From assembly GCA_016758965.1 (NCBI GenBank), contig JAEPRB010000002.1, positions 62,001 through 126,000 on the forward strand: a stretch of 64,000 nucleotides of DNA. The letters are read 5' to 3'. Below, in pieces: positions 1 to 16,320 of this stretch; the first letter of the stretch is position 1; each line of letters opens with the position of its first letter. A program made the position numbers and the translations under genes. The DNA is from Circinella minor. Its lineage: Eukaryota > Mucoromycota > Mucoromycetes > Mucorales > Lichtheimiaceae. The notes under the pieces are model-generated. The model made no database searches. It had not been told where the DNA came from and was given only the letters and a program-made list of their open reading frames with translations.

Positions 1-3000
1 GATGAGCTAGATACTCATGCATAAAAATGAGGTTTTATATTACGAAGTTGATGGTAAATGAAGCGCTTTTCCAGCTCTAATCCACTTGGTGATATTGTTG
101 GTATCATTCATCACTGTGCGCAGAACAAGTCCAATTTTGTGTATCAAAGTACTCATAATTTCGTATCACAAACGGAGAAACTGACGACCTGTAAGAATTT
201 CTGTATATTTATAAACCTTTCTGAAAAATATTACGTATTTGTTATAGATATTGTTTTTAACTTTCAACAAGCAATATTGTAACATTGCCAAATTAAAATA
301 TTATGGTGTGACGTATTCTCATGCAGTACATAAAAAGAGGAAAGCAATGAAGCTATGAAATTTGCATCGAATACAATAAAAATATTCAAAGTATATAGCA
401 TACGTATTTTGCTATTATACTTCAGGGCTACACATGATCTATTCGATTTATTCGTCATGTTTACTTGATACATAAACACTTGTAGATCATTATAATTGTT
501 TTTAATTCATATAATCAGCCGACATAATATCCAAATTATGTTTTGAAATGAAAAGTAGTATACAAATGGTTTTGAAAAAAAAAACAATTTTTAAATCAAT
601 ACCCAATACATCAAGTATTATATCCATTCATTACCACTTGCACTCGTTCTGTTTGATGTCCAAGTCATTGTGTTGCTCAATATCTTCATAAACAGCAGTT
701 TATCATACCTCTATGTATACAGATGTTGATTCAAATATTCACACCAGACCTTTTATACCGCTGGCACAAGGCAAACTATTTAAATGGTCGTTCATACCGC
801 TGGATTCAAGCTTAATTAACTAATTAACCTTGTAATTAATGGTAAACTGGTAAAATTACTCCAAGAAATTTACCATTTCATGTGTGTATGTGTAATATTA
901 AAGATAGATACTTCTTGTTTGGAACTGCTACTATGGATTACATTATTCATTTGTGTACTTAACAATATAGTGAAAAAAGATAAGAACTTTTGACTATTCT
1001 CCGTAAAATAAATACGGTATAAATAGTATATAAATGATGAGAATATGACACAAGCGTGTCAGGTTGTTGAATATCTTTGAAGAATTATAAGTGAGCTTTT
1101 CATACGGGATGGAATTACTTAATTTAGTATGTTTTTGAGATATCAATAACAATTCCCATCAATTTTATACCGGTATAACAACATCAAAATCATGTTTATT
1201 TATTGAGTTTACTTTCAACATTTTTAAAAGGTATGTAAGGTGCATACATTTTAGAATCGAATTTTTTTCTGTCTATTTTCAATGGCCTATTAATAAACAC
1301 AACTAAACCCAAAACAAAAACTAACCCACAAAAATGAAAGATATAACCACGGAGAACAATATTTGTGGATTAGTCTGTTTTGTTTTCACAGGATTTTTTT
1401 TTTTTGAGGCTCAAAGTTGGTGGGTGATTTCCAACTTTGGCTGGGGATATCTTATGATCGAACCAAAGTTGAAACACTCGTAAATCTAAGTAAAATAACG
1501 GGTATATATGTAACCGTATATGTATATATGGATGTTGTCATTTGATACATAAAAATAGCGTCATAAAATGGGAAGAGTAAAGAAAAAGGTGTGGAGCACA
1601 AAGCAAAAAAAGGTATGCTAGGCAAATTTGTTTCTAAAAGTTAAAATGTTGAAGAAAAGAAGTACTAACTAAAATGTGATTATTCATTCAAATTCTTTAC
1701 AAGAAAGCATTCATGGGTTTTGGATGCTGCTAGTAATATAAAAAACCTAGAAATTATTATAATATATGTTAACGATATATTGAATTATATTGTTCAGTAA
1801 TGGATGCTATATAAATAATTGAAGTCATTAGAAGTTCTAAAATGATATAAATCTCACTATAGAGTTACTGAACAAGTGGAACATATAACCTTTCATCTAA
1901 TATCATATATCCCTTTTCCATTACCTAATAAAAATTAGTATAGTGGCGGTGGTTAAAAGAATAAAATTGAAACATTACTTATAAAAATTTCGACTCTAAA
2001 ATGTATGCACCTTAACCAGTAAAAAGGTACTGGAAACATTCTATTGCTCACAGACCAATTTCGTTATAGTAATTTTCATTCTTTCTCAATAAAAGGAGAA
2101 TTTATATTAGAAAAACTTACTCTGGTATTTCTGAACTATGTTTAAAGTAATACATATTAAGCAGGACCTTAGAAACACTTTTGTCGTGTCCGGAAAATGA
2201 AATGACATACGTAACTGCATAGTCATTGCTCTCATTGAGAGGTATCCTTCATTTTTATCGACAAAAAAAAAGGGACATAGCCTTGGAGCCTTGTGCTTGC
2301 ATCCTTGGAAAGAAATCAAGTAGTGAATTTATATTTAAAGCAATAGTAGCAATGCGAGTAGCATAGGTGATATGAGTTATCTTCGTTTCCTTCTTGATGG
2401 ATTCGTTTCAAGAACAAAAAAGACATATAGATGTTAACCGATCAGCAACTTGTCTCATTATCACACGGAATCGTTGCCATCCACAGCTTTTTGCACTGCA
2501 GCGACATTTATTACTTTTTTTCGGTTCAATATTTTACTGTATACATATAATCTTGAGTGTTTCCTTTCGAATGGCAGTCACTACCATCGTCCGGTACTAT
2601 TTACTCATCGTATATGTATTCTCATTCGGCAAATAAATAAGTATTGAGTAGTAGAACATTTATCTTCTGTAAAGATACTCCGAAACAATACTGGAAAAGA
2701 AAATATGTCGGTTTATTTGAGTAGCCCAATTCCAAACTTTAAATGGCAATGCAGCAGCATAAAATAGAATATTCTCTGAGGTCGATCGGTTAGACATAGC
2801 ATAGTCTAATTTTATTAACTGGGAAATCACCTTTACTTTGGCACGAATACTGCCTAATTTATTTTATTGACACGGTGACAATCATAACTATACTTTATGC
2901 TGTTTGTCAATGTATCGTCATTGTTTTTATATATATACTAAACTTTCTCCATTGATGAGCAACAACTATTCCATGTGTACATCAACTTGTTAAATAGCTA

Positions 3001-3268
3001 ATAACATTGAATCCAATCATTATTCCTTATACCAAATGTTTGTTTGTTTTTAATAATATTAATAATAAAATGAGAAAAAAAGAATTTGACGGGGAAGAAC
3101 ATATGTCGTTGATAATGTTGCTGTTTGTTGCTGATGGATTATGTTATACTACTGAAAAAATATATATTTAAGATTCGTCCTCTGAAAATTCTTTCTTCGA
3201 CCTTGATTTTTCACCTTTTTGGTTGTTATTGTTGTGTGTATGATTTGTTGAATGTTTTTATGGATTTT
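1..3268. other. AT-rich gene-free stretch at left edge
   Basis: No supported gene on either strand. The open frames are short, low in complexity and unlike any family I know. The only local structure of note is a 9-bp inverted repeat at 1412-1439. The last part (about 3140-3268) is presumably the 3' UTR and terminator of the PP1 gene that ends at 3269. Confidence 0.6.
1412..1471. repeat. Short inverted repeat CAAAGTTGG / CCAACTTTG plus a third copy
   Basis: CAAAGTTGG at 1412-1420 is followed 10 bases later by its exact complement CCAACTTTG at 1431-1439, giving a 9-bp stem. A third arm, CCAAAGTTG, lies at 1463-1471. The motif resembles the CCAAAGTTCG repeats near 18.96-19.06 kb. Function unknown. 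Confidence 0.5.
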
Positions 3269-4841
<1,573 letters not shown>

Positions 4842-7547
4842 TCTAAGATAAACAGAAAATAAAATAATGTAAGTAATGATATCATATCAAATCTATGTAT
4901 ATAAAGAGTTTTCCTTTTTTTTTTTTTTGATCCATCTTTTTTTTTTCCTTTTTCGAATAGTACTCAATGATCGCAATCTCTTCCTTTTATTCTCACATTC
5001 ACTTCAAAAGTGACAATAATTCATTCCATTCATTTCTCTTATTCCCCATTACACATCGTTGAAAAAGGATCTATTTAGATATGTACGTACGAAAAAAAAA
5101 GCTTGTACTGAGAAAGTAGCAAAAAAAAAAAAAAGGTGGTCAAAGATGAAAAGGAAAAAAAAAGCAAGCGGGATTGAAAAAGAGTCGGTCTTCGTCCAGC
5201 GGGGTTAAAGCTTGCTGTGTAGGGACCACAATTAATTTTAGTTAAGAGAACTGTTAAACTATAAAGATAATTAGATATGTAATTCTAAATACAAAAGTAT
5301 GATTCTATCCTTCCATTGTTATATATCGTTATAATGATTGTTGTTATAGATATAAAACTATATGACAATATTATATACATAATAATGATTTTTATGTTTA
5401 ATAATCAGGTATATTAGATACCTGAGTGAAAAAAAGTTTATATCAGCAACAGAGCCAAATATATGTGTCTTACATATATACGTAAAAACAATATCTTAAT
5501 AATACTATTTTAATTAAAACACATTTATAACAGAGTACTCAACTTGTTTTTATCTTAGAAGAAATAATAAAAATACCTTATGACATCTGTGATCCGGATG
5601 CTGTTATAATAGCTGTAGCCAGTAATCAAACTTATAAGATCGCAGTAAAAAAAGCCTAAATTGACCTTTTTTCTTACTTTTTCTTTTCTTAATTCATTCT
5701 ACGTAGTTAAAATATATGATAAACTATATATTATCAAATCGTGATACATTAAAAGTCTGTGAGCTGTTTCTTCTTGAGTATTATTACTAGTATCGTTGAT
5801 GTATTAACAAAAAAAATCTTTTATTTAAGGTTGAGCTCGAACATGAACCATGACTCATTTGAGGCAGGTACCTGCTAATATATGTTGCTCGAGACGCTTG
5901 GATATGGAGGTAATTCTTGTTCAGTTATTTTAAATTATTTAAAAATATGTTTTGTTCTTCTTCTTTATTAGGCAATATAAGAGACTGAAAGGTGACGGAT
6001 TGATAAATTTTAGTTTTGTGCATTACTCTAACTTATGAATATTATACCAAGATGATTGGATATACTACTACGAAGCTTTAAATTTCCTGCTTCTAAGCTA
6101 CGTACTGATATACTTTATGTATATACATTCACTTGTTTATACAAGTTGAAAGTCGATGATAACTCAAAAACTCATTTTTCAGTACTCCAATTAAAGATAT
6201 AACTTAGTTGTCAATAAAAGATGATGCTCTGTATCATGATGTCTGTCGTTATTTAGGCTTCCTCATTGGTATGTTTCTTTTTTTACCACCGTTATTTTAT
6301 TCGTGGAATCATGAATTACGAAAAAGAGAGCTTATACACAATAATAAGCAGAAGAAAAGGTAGTTTTAATACGATTGTTTCGATAAATAGGCTTCTGACC
6401 ATGTAGTACGATCTTTGAAAAAAGAGTAAACAAAATCGGACGTGATTTCGATTTCTCAACTTTGAATTGTGACATTCCTGAGCTCCATACTGTTGGTGAA
6501 TATTCTTCGACTCCACTTTAGACTTTATCTGAATCGTCTACTTCTTATTTCTCTTTCTTTATACAAATTATATATGAATATCAATTCTATAAAAGCTATA
6601 TTAGTTTTTCAATCATAAACTAAATATAGAGAAAAGATTCTTAAAATTATATATCTCATTACGTATATAAGCAAGTAATTGTATTTTACTGAGTCTGTAT
6701 GTATAAAATATTTGTCTGTGTTAGTAACCGCGCTTGTTTTGACGTTTTGTAACACTATCTATGCCTTATTTATATAAACATTCAGCTACATTATAAATGA
6801 AGCTACTAGCTCGACAACTTCGCAAACTTATTTTTTTTATTTCGAACATCCTGTACGACCTACAAAGCAATACAGTGTTAATTACAACGTTTTCCATGCT
6901 ATTACGCTATTGTGCTGAAAAATGGTTTTTTTTTTTAAAAAAAATATAGCAGTGTACTGAATTGAGAGAATGTTCAGTTGAATTCAACAACTTTCATGGG
7001 ATAAATCGAAAAAATTTTGCTTGCTGTAGTGCTTTATTCAAATAAGAAATCATAATAGCAGTATATACGTATGCCTGAATTATTTTAAAATTTAGTTACA
7101 TACAGGATTGCTTGCTTCCTCTGGCCTTTGTTAACTGAGGCGTCTAAATTCTGCACGCGATATTGATTGAACATTGCATCGATTAGCATATATCCACACT
7201 TTGTTATTTCGGCCTTTCGTTACCATATGATTGACTTACAGGCATTGTTGTTGATATCTTATTAACAGTTCATTAAGAATTACACCGTCTATGATTGACA
7301 TCAAAGAAATCTTTTGATTTTTATTCATCAGCTGAAATTTATATTTAATTGAAGTTACACTATATATATCGGCTTCACCGGCACATACACAGGCTTGTGC
7401 GCCTTCGTTTCACGGCCCCTGTGCCGCATATAAGTTTTACAGGAATGGAATAAACATTGTCCCGCTTTATTCGTGTTACCCTCAGAAAAAGAATATAATA
7501 TTTCTTTTCTCAGCAACATCAAAAAAAGTTTATCAAGTAAACCAACT
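4842..7547. other. Intergenic: PP1 5' region and ceramidase upstream region
   Basis: Divergent intergenic space between PP1 (-) and the ceramidase gene (+). The first few hundred bases hold pyrimidine/purine tracts and a TATATAAAG-like box near 4904, compatible with a PP1 promoter. The rest is AT-rich with no gene I can support. Confidence 0.55.
7427..7434 (+). promoter_or_regulatory. TATA-like box of the ceramidase gene
   Basis: CATATAAG lies about 115 bases upstream of the chosen ATG at 7548, in a locally GC-richer patch (7380-7430). It is a plausible core promoter. Assigned from position and sequence only. Confidence 0.4.
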
Positions 7548-9264
7548 ATGCTAGAAGAAGAATACTGGGGTGTTCCGTATGTATAAAAGAATGTATATAT
7601 ATATATATATATTTGTAAAATCAGTATTGAAGTTAATAAGTAACTATTTTTTTTTATAGAACGTCAACAATTGACTGGTGTGAGGTAAAAAAAAAAGCAT
7701 TTTGTTTCCATGACAAAAAAAAAACCATTGACAACACGGAAAAAGGGAAACGCGTGCCAATTAACTCAAATTTCTATAAACTTTGTTTTTTACATTTTCA
7801 TTAGGAAAACTACATTATTTCAAAATACATTGCAGAATACTTTAATGTAAGTAGTTAAAAGAAAATAACTGATTTTGTTGAATTTTATATATTCTTGGTT
7901 GGTTTAATAAAAATTAATAACTTTATCTACTTTCTTTAAAGACAACGACAAATTTAGCTTTTGGTAAATATATTATTATTAATATTAATATTATTACCAT
8001 TGCTATTGAAGAGAAAATCTCAATGATATTAACTTTATCTAAAATACCATTTTAAAGGCTTTTTGGCCCTGTTTGGTATTTATAACACTATCACCAATGG
8101 ATTCAGCAAGTCATTTGTTATTGCACACCTGTCTGTTATGTTTGTAGGAGTTGGCTCGTGCGTATTTATTTTGGTGCTCGTATTTCTTATTTATTCTTTT
8201 CCCGCGATACTAATTAATAATATTTATCTTATTTAAACAGATGGCTCTTTCACATGACACTTCAATACGAAATGCAACTATTGGATGAACTCCCAAGTAG
8301 GTCTTGAATAAATGTACTTATTCAGTGTTTTGTTTGTTTATCGGATAACGTCTAACAAAAAAAAATGATTTGCATACACATAGTGATTTATGCAGCATGC
8401 GTGATGGTCTGGCACATGTGAGTGTATACTGATCATACTGGTTGTTATGATGATTGATCAGGAAATTTACATATATGGATCATATTATATATGAATTATG
8501 TATCATTATTAAGCCCCAGATTTTCTATAATGCATGACCTTTTTTTTTATTAGTTTCGAAATTCATCCTCAAAAACGTTATGGCATCCTTTTACCATTAT
8601 TTTTGGTTGGATATTCAGCATTTGTATCCTATTCATACATTATTATCAACAATCCAGTTTATCATCAAATCTGCTATGGTTTAGTAGTTGGGACTATTGT
8701 TATTCGATCAGTTTATGTTTGCCACAAAATTCCTGCAGCTTACCAAGGATATGAACAGTTATGGATGTCACGATTATTATGGTTGGGTGCTGGATGTTTC
8801 GGAGGTGCTTTTTTGGTTTGGAATATTGATAATCAATTTTGTGATATTTTGCGAGGTTGGAGACATACAGTTGGTTTACCCATTGGTGCTATCAGTGAGG
8901 TATGTTATAATATACAGAATACTTTTTTTTTCTTCTCTCCTTTTTTGTCTCATTTATTGCATTCTGTTATCTTGTTTTATATTTTTTTTTTTTGGCGAAT
9001 CCATATTTAATATATTAATATAGTTACACGGTTGGTGGCATATCGGAACCAGTAAGTAAAAAATAACAGAAATTTCTTTTCTTCTCTTTTCTCGTACTAA
9101 ACGGTTTAATGCTATATTATTTAGGTCTTGGCGTGTATTATTTTATCGTTTACTGTGAATGGGTTCATCAAGCTATGAGTGGAAAAGGACCACGTTATGA
9201 AATCGAATGGGTTGGACCATTATGTTATTTAAGACCTGCGAAAGGCCAACTCAAAACCAATTAA
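7548..9264 (+). CDS. Alkaline ceramidase (ACER/YPC1/YDC1 family)
   Basis: Integral membrane hydrolase, expected in the ER or Golgi, that cleaves (phyto)ceramide to sphingoid base and fatty acid. Ten exons close in phase to 273 aa: 7548-7576, 7660-7684, 7805-7846, 7942-7963, 8058-8157, 8241-8296, 8384-8417, 8554-8899, 9024-9051, 9125-9264. Family hallmarks span several junctions: EEYWGVPTSTIDWCE and the NYIISKYIAEYFNT segment at the N-terminus, [20 protein letters not shown] with the metal-ligand His, and LHGWWHIGTGLGVYY with the paired His residues. About seven hydrophobic segments are visible. The 5' splice site after GVGS is GTGCGT; the alternative GTATTT would break the frame. The long exon 8 carries the central membrane segments. 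Length and motif order match yeast and human ACER proteins. Confidence 0.94.
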
Positions 9265-10353
9265 TTTCAAACTTGGATATCTACATTATCAGATCGGTAT
9301 CAATGTTTGAGCCGAAAAAAAAAGATTTAGCGATAAAACACAAACTAGAAAGTTAGAAATAATTAGAAGAATAATTAAAGGATGTACAGATCCTCTTTCA
9401 CCCTTTTTTTTAAAAAAAAAATGGCTCTATAAGTACAAAGCTTATATTATTACTCTTCTCAACTTGACTTTTTAAACATTAACAATTAACTTATTCTTTA
9501 TTTTGTGCTGTATAACTACAATATCATTGTATTTGGAGAATGGATTGGGATCGTACAAAAACTAAAGAGAAAAAATAGACTAGTACTTAATTAATGAGAC
9601 TTAGTGTGTAAATGTAACACTTGGCATAGATGTTATAATTTTAAAGTGAGCTACAGTGACTAACCAACTGCACATTGTTGTTTATGCTAAACTATTAATG
9701 ATCCGATCTAATGAACGAAAGTGTTATTCATGCCTTGGCGGGCACATTTTGCTAAGCTTAACTTTCAAGTGCTACCAAATAAGGAAGTATCCTTGTGATT
9801 TTGCTTCAGCCGACCAAAAACTCAAGGCACAAATGACCCCACCATTTAGTAAACATGCCTTGATTTCATTTTATTCCATGTATATAATAATAATAATATT
9901 TTCCAATTTTTTTTTTCAAAATTTAAATTTGAGGGGTAAAGATAGAAAAAAGATGGGGAATTATAAGATGATCAAAATCTATTGATTTACATAGGAAGTA
10001 ATAGACGGTAGACCGAGACTAAGCAGGTTTTGCTAAATGAGGGGTGAGGAGGTACACCTCACCCTGCATCCCTTTTTATTGCCTTTTTTCGCCAATATCA
10101 AATTATATACATATTAGTAGCAGCCCAATATTGAAAAAGAACGCCTTTATAAACAAACATATGTAAACATTAAATCAACTATTTATTACCCTTTTCTCTT
10201 TTTGCTTCTCTCTCTCTTTCTTCCTTTTTTTGCTAGTATTACTAACAAAAAGTTGTTCATATAATATAATAGTAATCTATACATTCAAAAGCAAAGTAAC
10301 TTTTCTGTGTTCTTTTACTAGTGTTAAACGAAAAATACTATTTATTGTTTAAA
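9265..10353. other. Intergenic: ceramidase 3' region and HSF upstream region
   Basis: Same-strand spacer of about 1.1 kb. It contains a GC-rich perfect hairpin at 10042-10064 and long pyrimidine tracts at 10185-10235 that look like promoter or leader sequence of the HSF gene. An open frame at 9656-9985 is low in complexity and I do not call it. Confidence 0.5.
10042..10064. other. Perfect 8-bp GC-rich hairpin upstream of the HSF gene
   Basis: GGGTGAGG (10042-10049) and CCTCACCC (10057-10064) pair perfectly around a 7-nt loop. It stands out against AT-rich surroundings about 290 bases before the HSF start codon. It could be a protein-binding palindrome, a leader hairpin or the end of the upstream transcript. 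Confidence 0.5.
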
Positions 10354-12374
<2,021 letters not shown>

Positions 12375-12760
12375 ATAAAAAAACGACATCCTTTGTTTTT
12401 TATGCCAAATGAAAAGCAAGAGTATGCTTGTCTTTTATGTTTATGTGATTTGCAGCAGTAAATGTGCTCATATAAAAAGAGCAACACTACATACGACTCG
12501 CGTACCAAGTACTTCTACAATGAATAGCTTTTTTTTTCTTTTTGATTTTTAAATTGTACATAGTATACATCATCTTCGTCTTTTCATTTATTTTATTTGC
12601 TGATATTTTTTTTCTTCTTAATATGTATACCTAACTCATCCCTTCTACTTTACATTTCTCACTTATATTCTCGTTTGTATTTATTATATACACATGTATA
12701 AAAAAACAAAAACTTTATACAAAAATACATTTTTTTTTTAAAAAAAAACCTTCAGTAATT
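12375..12760. other. Convergent 3' intergenic region
   Basis: Short AT-rich space between the 3' ends of the HSF gene (+) and the FAD oxidoreductase gene (-). It holds T-rich tracts and polyadenylation-like AT motifs, presumably the two 3' UTRs. No gene. Confidence 0.6.
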
Positions 12761-14674
12761 TTACAATTTGGCAAAACGATTATCAGGATCCCATTTTTGC
12801 TTAAGTTTGCTTAGTTCCATATAATTAATACCATATTCACGAGCACTTGGACCATTAAAGTCAGAATGGTTGGCGTATAATCGATAGCTATCACCACGTG
12901 ATGACAAGTATTCTCCAAAGTCTTGCGCCCATGCCACCATCTTATCTTCAAGATTGCGGTCAGTAAATACCGCTGCAATGCCAACATCAAAATGATCATC
13001 TCGCCAGCCAAATGCCATATCCGTTCGTTTATGTTTCATTACACCATCCGGTTGAACCATCAAAATCAATGAACCCGTACCACTTGCATTGGGCTCTTCT
13101 GCATAGAGTTGATCCAGTCGTTCCAATGCAGTACGAATATGATCCACGTCTAATTGTGGTTTAATGTTGGCAGATGCAAAACGGATGGGAACACCAGCGT
13201 ATAGATTAGGTTCATCACTCAAGGTATTAATTTTCCAATAAGGCATGGAAGATGTATTTTGGGCAGTAGGTGTCAATTTTAAAAGTGGCTCAAAGTTGTT
13301 CTTTGCGTCTTCTTCTGGTCCATCATAAAAAGGAAGAACAGTGAACCCAGCTTTACCATCTGCTCCTTTACCAAGAGCAACGGCTGCAGCTGCTTTGACG
13401 TTATGTTTAGCAAACCATGTGTTAAGTGCTTCGACAACCTCTTTTACTTGACTACCAGAGTAAGTAATAGAACCTCCCCAAACGGATGATGCAACGGGAT
13501 GCGCTTGAATTATAAACTAGAAAAAAAAGGACTATTTTAATGATACAGATATCACTTAAGTACATATTTGCCATTGCTTTTTTTTTTATTATTTTACCTT
13601 TGTTACGACACCAAATTTGTTACCCGCACCACGGATACACCAGTATAAATCGGGATTTTCATCTTTGCTTGCCCATACAATTTGACCTTTGGCGGTAACA
13701 ACTTCAGCTGCAACAATATTATCTACAGCCAAACTTGGAAAGTTATATCTATGAGTTAGCATATGTAATAATTGAAAACTTGGCGAATTCTTTTTTATCC
13801 TTTTTATCTTACCCATATTCCCCTGTCAAGTATCCATAGCCTCCATGCAACATTAATCCACCAATACCAACATGGCTAGTTGACCCAGTTACTATATAAA
13901 AGCCAAAAACAAGAAGTTATTTACAATGCTTCACCCTCCCCTTTTTTTAGCTCTTCCTACATTCTCTCAAAAAGAAATATAAACTTTTAACTTACCACAT
14001 GCAAGACCATATTCAGCAGCCGCTTTAATTACATGACTAGCTAAGGCACCTCCTCCAGCAACCACTTGTTTTTCATCTGCCTTGACAAATGTTTCAGTCA
14101 TCAAACTTAAATCAATAACAATACCATTCTCAATACTTGACGCGCCGCCTGGTGAGTGTCCACCACCCTTTACAACGAATGGTAAACCATGGCTTTCACA
14201 CATGATAATCTATTTAGAAATAATCAGAATATATTCATTTGGTTGTGTTTTTATTGTATGCATGTATATGTAGGCAGATAAAGGGTTATATGTTATAGAA
14301 AAACTTACGGTTTTACGAACATCTTCCGCACTTGTAACCATGACAACAGCCAATGCTCGTTTCACGGCACACTTTGACCAACGTCGAATAGCATTATTAT
14401 AAGCTTGACCATGGTGGCCCATAATGACGCGTGAAGTGGTTGACAAGGACGAACCAAATGTTGTTAATTGTTGTGTAGTAATTCTTCCACCTGCTTGATA
14501 ACGTTTGTTTGTTGGCTTTAAACGGAAAAAGTTGGGTGCTGGAGCATCACCATTACTAGCTCCGGTTACTTCTGTTTGTTGCTGCTGCTGTTGTTCTTCA
14601 GCTCCATTATTGGTGTCAGCAGGATCGTCAAAATAAGCAGCAAAAGCTGGATCGACACCACAGAATTGACACAT
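12761..14674 (-). CDS. FAD-linked oxidoreductase, berberine-bridge-enzyme-like
   Basis: Flavoprotein oxidase or dehydrogenase of the VAO/PCMH superfamily; substrate unknown. Five exons close in phase to 521 aa: 14674-14309, 14209-13996, 13891-13813, 13748-13598, 13516-12761. The FAD domain shows PFVVKGGGHSPGGASS, whose His is at the usual 8-alpha-histidyl attachment site. It also shows GSTSHVGIGGLMLHGGYGYL and NPDLYWCIRGAGNKFGVVTK. The C-terminal BBE motif is YGINYMELSKLKQKWDP. At the place where bicovalent BBE enzymes carry a second FAD-linking Cys (GTC..VG) this protein reads GSTSHVG, so only mono-covalent flavin is predicted. No signal peptide is seen (start MCQFCGVDPAFAAYFDD), unlike most fungal secreted BBE enzymes. 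A short polyQ lies near residue 30. The substrate cannot be read from sequence. Confidence 0.93.
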
Positions 14675-16320
14675 TTTTATATTACTAATATAATAAAAAT
14701 GGGGAGCTTTTTTTTTTTAGAACAAGAAAAAAGGCAAAACTTTTTAATCTATCTCAAGATGCATTCGTTGGTAGGGCTTTTAGAGTTAACTTTGCAATCC
14801 GCTCGGGGAATTTTTTACTTCAGAGATGCTTCCTGATAAGGGAAAAAAACAATGCATATGCATTATGATCGGGAAAACTAAAAACAATTAAAAATATTAA
14901 TAACTACTCCTGAGCTCGTTTATGTTCATACGTGTTATTCACGGTTTTAAAACCATTAGGCGACGATAACCGGTTTCTTTTCCCGTGATATCAAAGAATA
15001 TTCTTAGTCTCTGTTACTTCAGCTAGTTTATATATGCTGTTTCAGACCATATATCATCAGTATTAAATTGTGGACTGTGTTTCAAGCTGTGGATCATGTG
15101 TCGAAAGTATGAGCGTATATATATATTCTCTTTTGATAATCTGTACATCTATTTGGAAGTATACAGCATCATTGACATTCTGAGATATAGCCTTATTGAT
15201 CACATTACATAACACAGTGATACTATATGTATTAGCATATTTAATGTTGCTAAAATAAGAGTTATGATGTGAACATTAAAGAAAGTTATTTTAAACAAAA
15301 TGATTTTCTGAATAAATTTACATGATAAAGAATGATATCACTTGGTCATTACTTGTTTGATGCTAAGAAGCTTAAAGCATCAAGCATCAGAACTTTCAGC
15401 AATCTTTGGGTCGAGACATATTACTCTTTCCTTTATTCTTACAATACCAAAAAAGTATGCCAATCTATCTATTTATTTATTCATGTTACTCTAAACAGAT
15501 AATAAACCTTTTGAGCTACTTGGATATTTTTGACGCTTCGATTGTACAAATTGTTACGTACGTAATAATATTTCATGATTAATCATTATTGTTAAACCAC
15601 AACAGAAACCGCTCATGCTGTTAAACTAAACATTTGAACATCATCTTTTAAAAAAATGATGTAGAATCAAGTACCATAGTTGGATACATTATTGATCATC
15701 ATTATATCTACATACTTGCCGTCTTCTCTGCTGTTTTTATTTTCGGATATCAACACTATACATTGGAATCAAATTTGGAAGATGATTAACCAGAAAAAGA
15801 AATTTTAACGTTCAAATATATCATAACTGATACGTACCAATAATCCTACAAAAACAATCACAGTGTTTCATTCTCACACATATGCGTAGAATTTTCCCAA
15901 CGAGCACTATAAGTACATAATTAAAAACAGTTTGGCTTTTTTTTTTTTTGAGCGAATGAATACGTATACAATATTATGTACGTATCAACAAAAAAAAAGT
16001 TTATCTCTTACGTCTCATGATTGATTCATATATCAACACATTATTTTTCTATTATAAAACGTTTTGTGTTAAACTGATATTATATACTTTGCAGAAGTTA
16101 CAAGACGCCGCTAAAAGCATTTGAAAAATTTAATTAGCATAGTCATCATTCGCCAGCCATTTGACACAGACCAAATTAGTTTTAATCGCTCACCGGAATA
16201 TTTAAGTTCCAAATGGGGTAGTCAGTCCCTGAAAAGTCTCCGTGACAACTTTAAGTTTTTTCTATCTTTCTTATTTGCTCTTTCCACTTTCCTTTTCTTC
16301 TTCTTTAATAGCATAAACCA
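14675..16320. other. Divergent intergenic region
   Basis: Lies between the 5' ends of the FAD oxidoreductase (-) and CobW (+) genes, so it should contain both promoters. AT-rich, with no ORF or RNA that I can support. I cannot assign individual sites. Confidence 0.55.

Noticed and set aside
10321..10353. Upstream extension of the HSF protein from a GTG
   Set aside because: Non-ATG start; the first in-frame ATG at 10354 gives the normal Ser-rich N-terminus.
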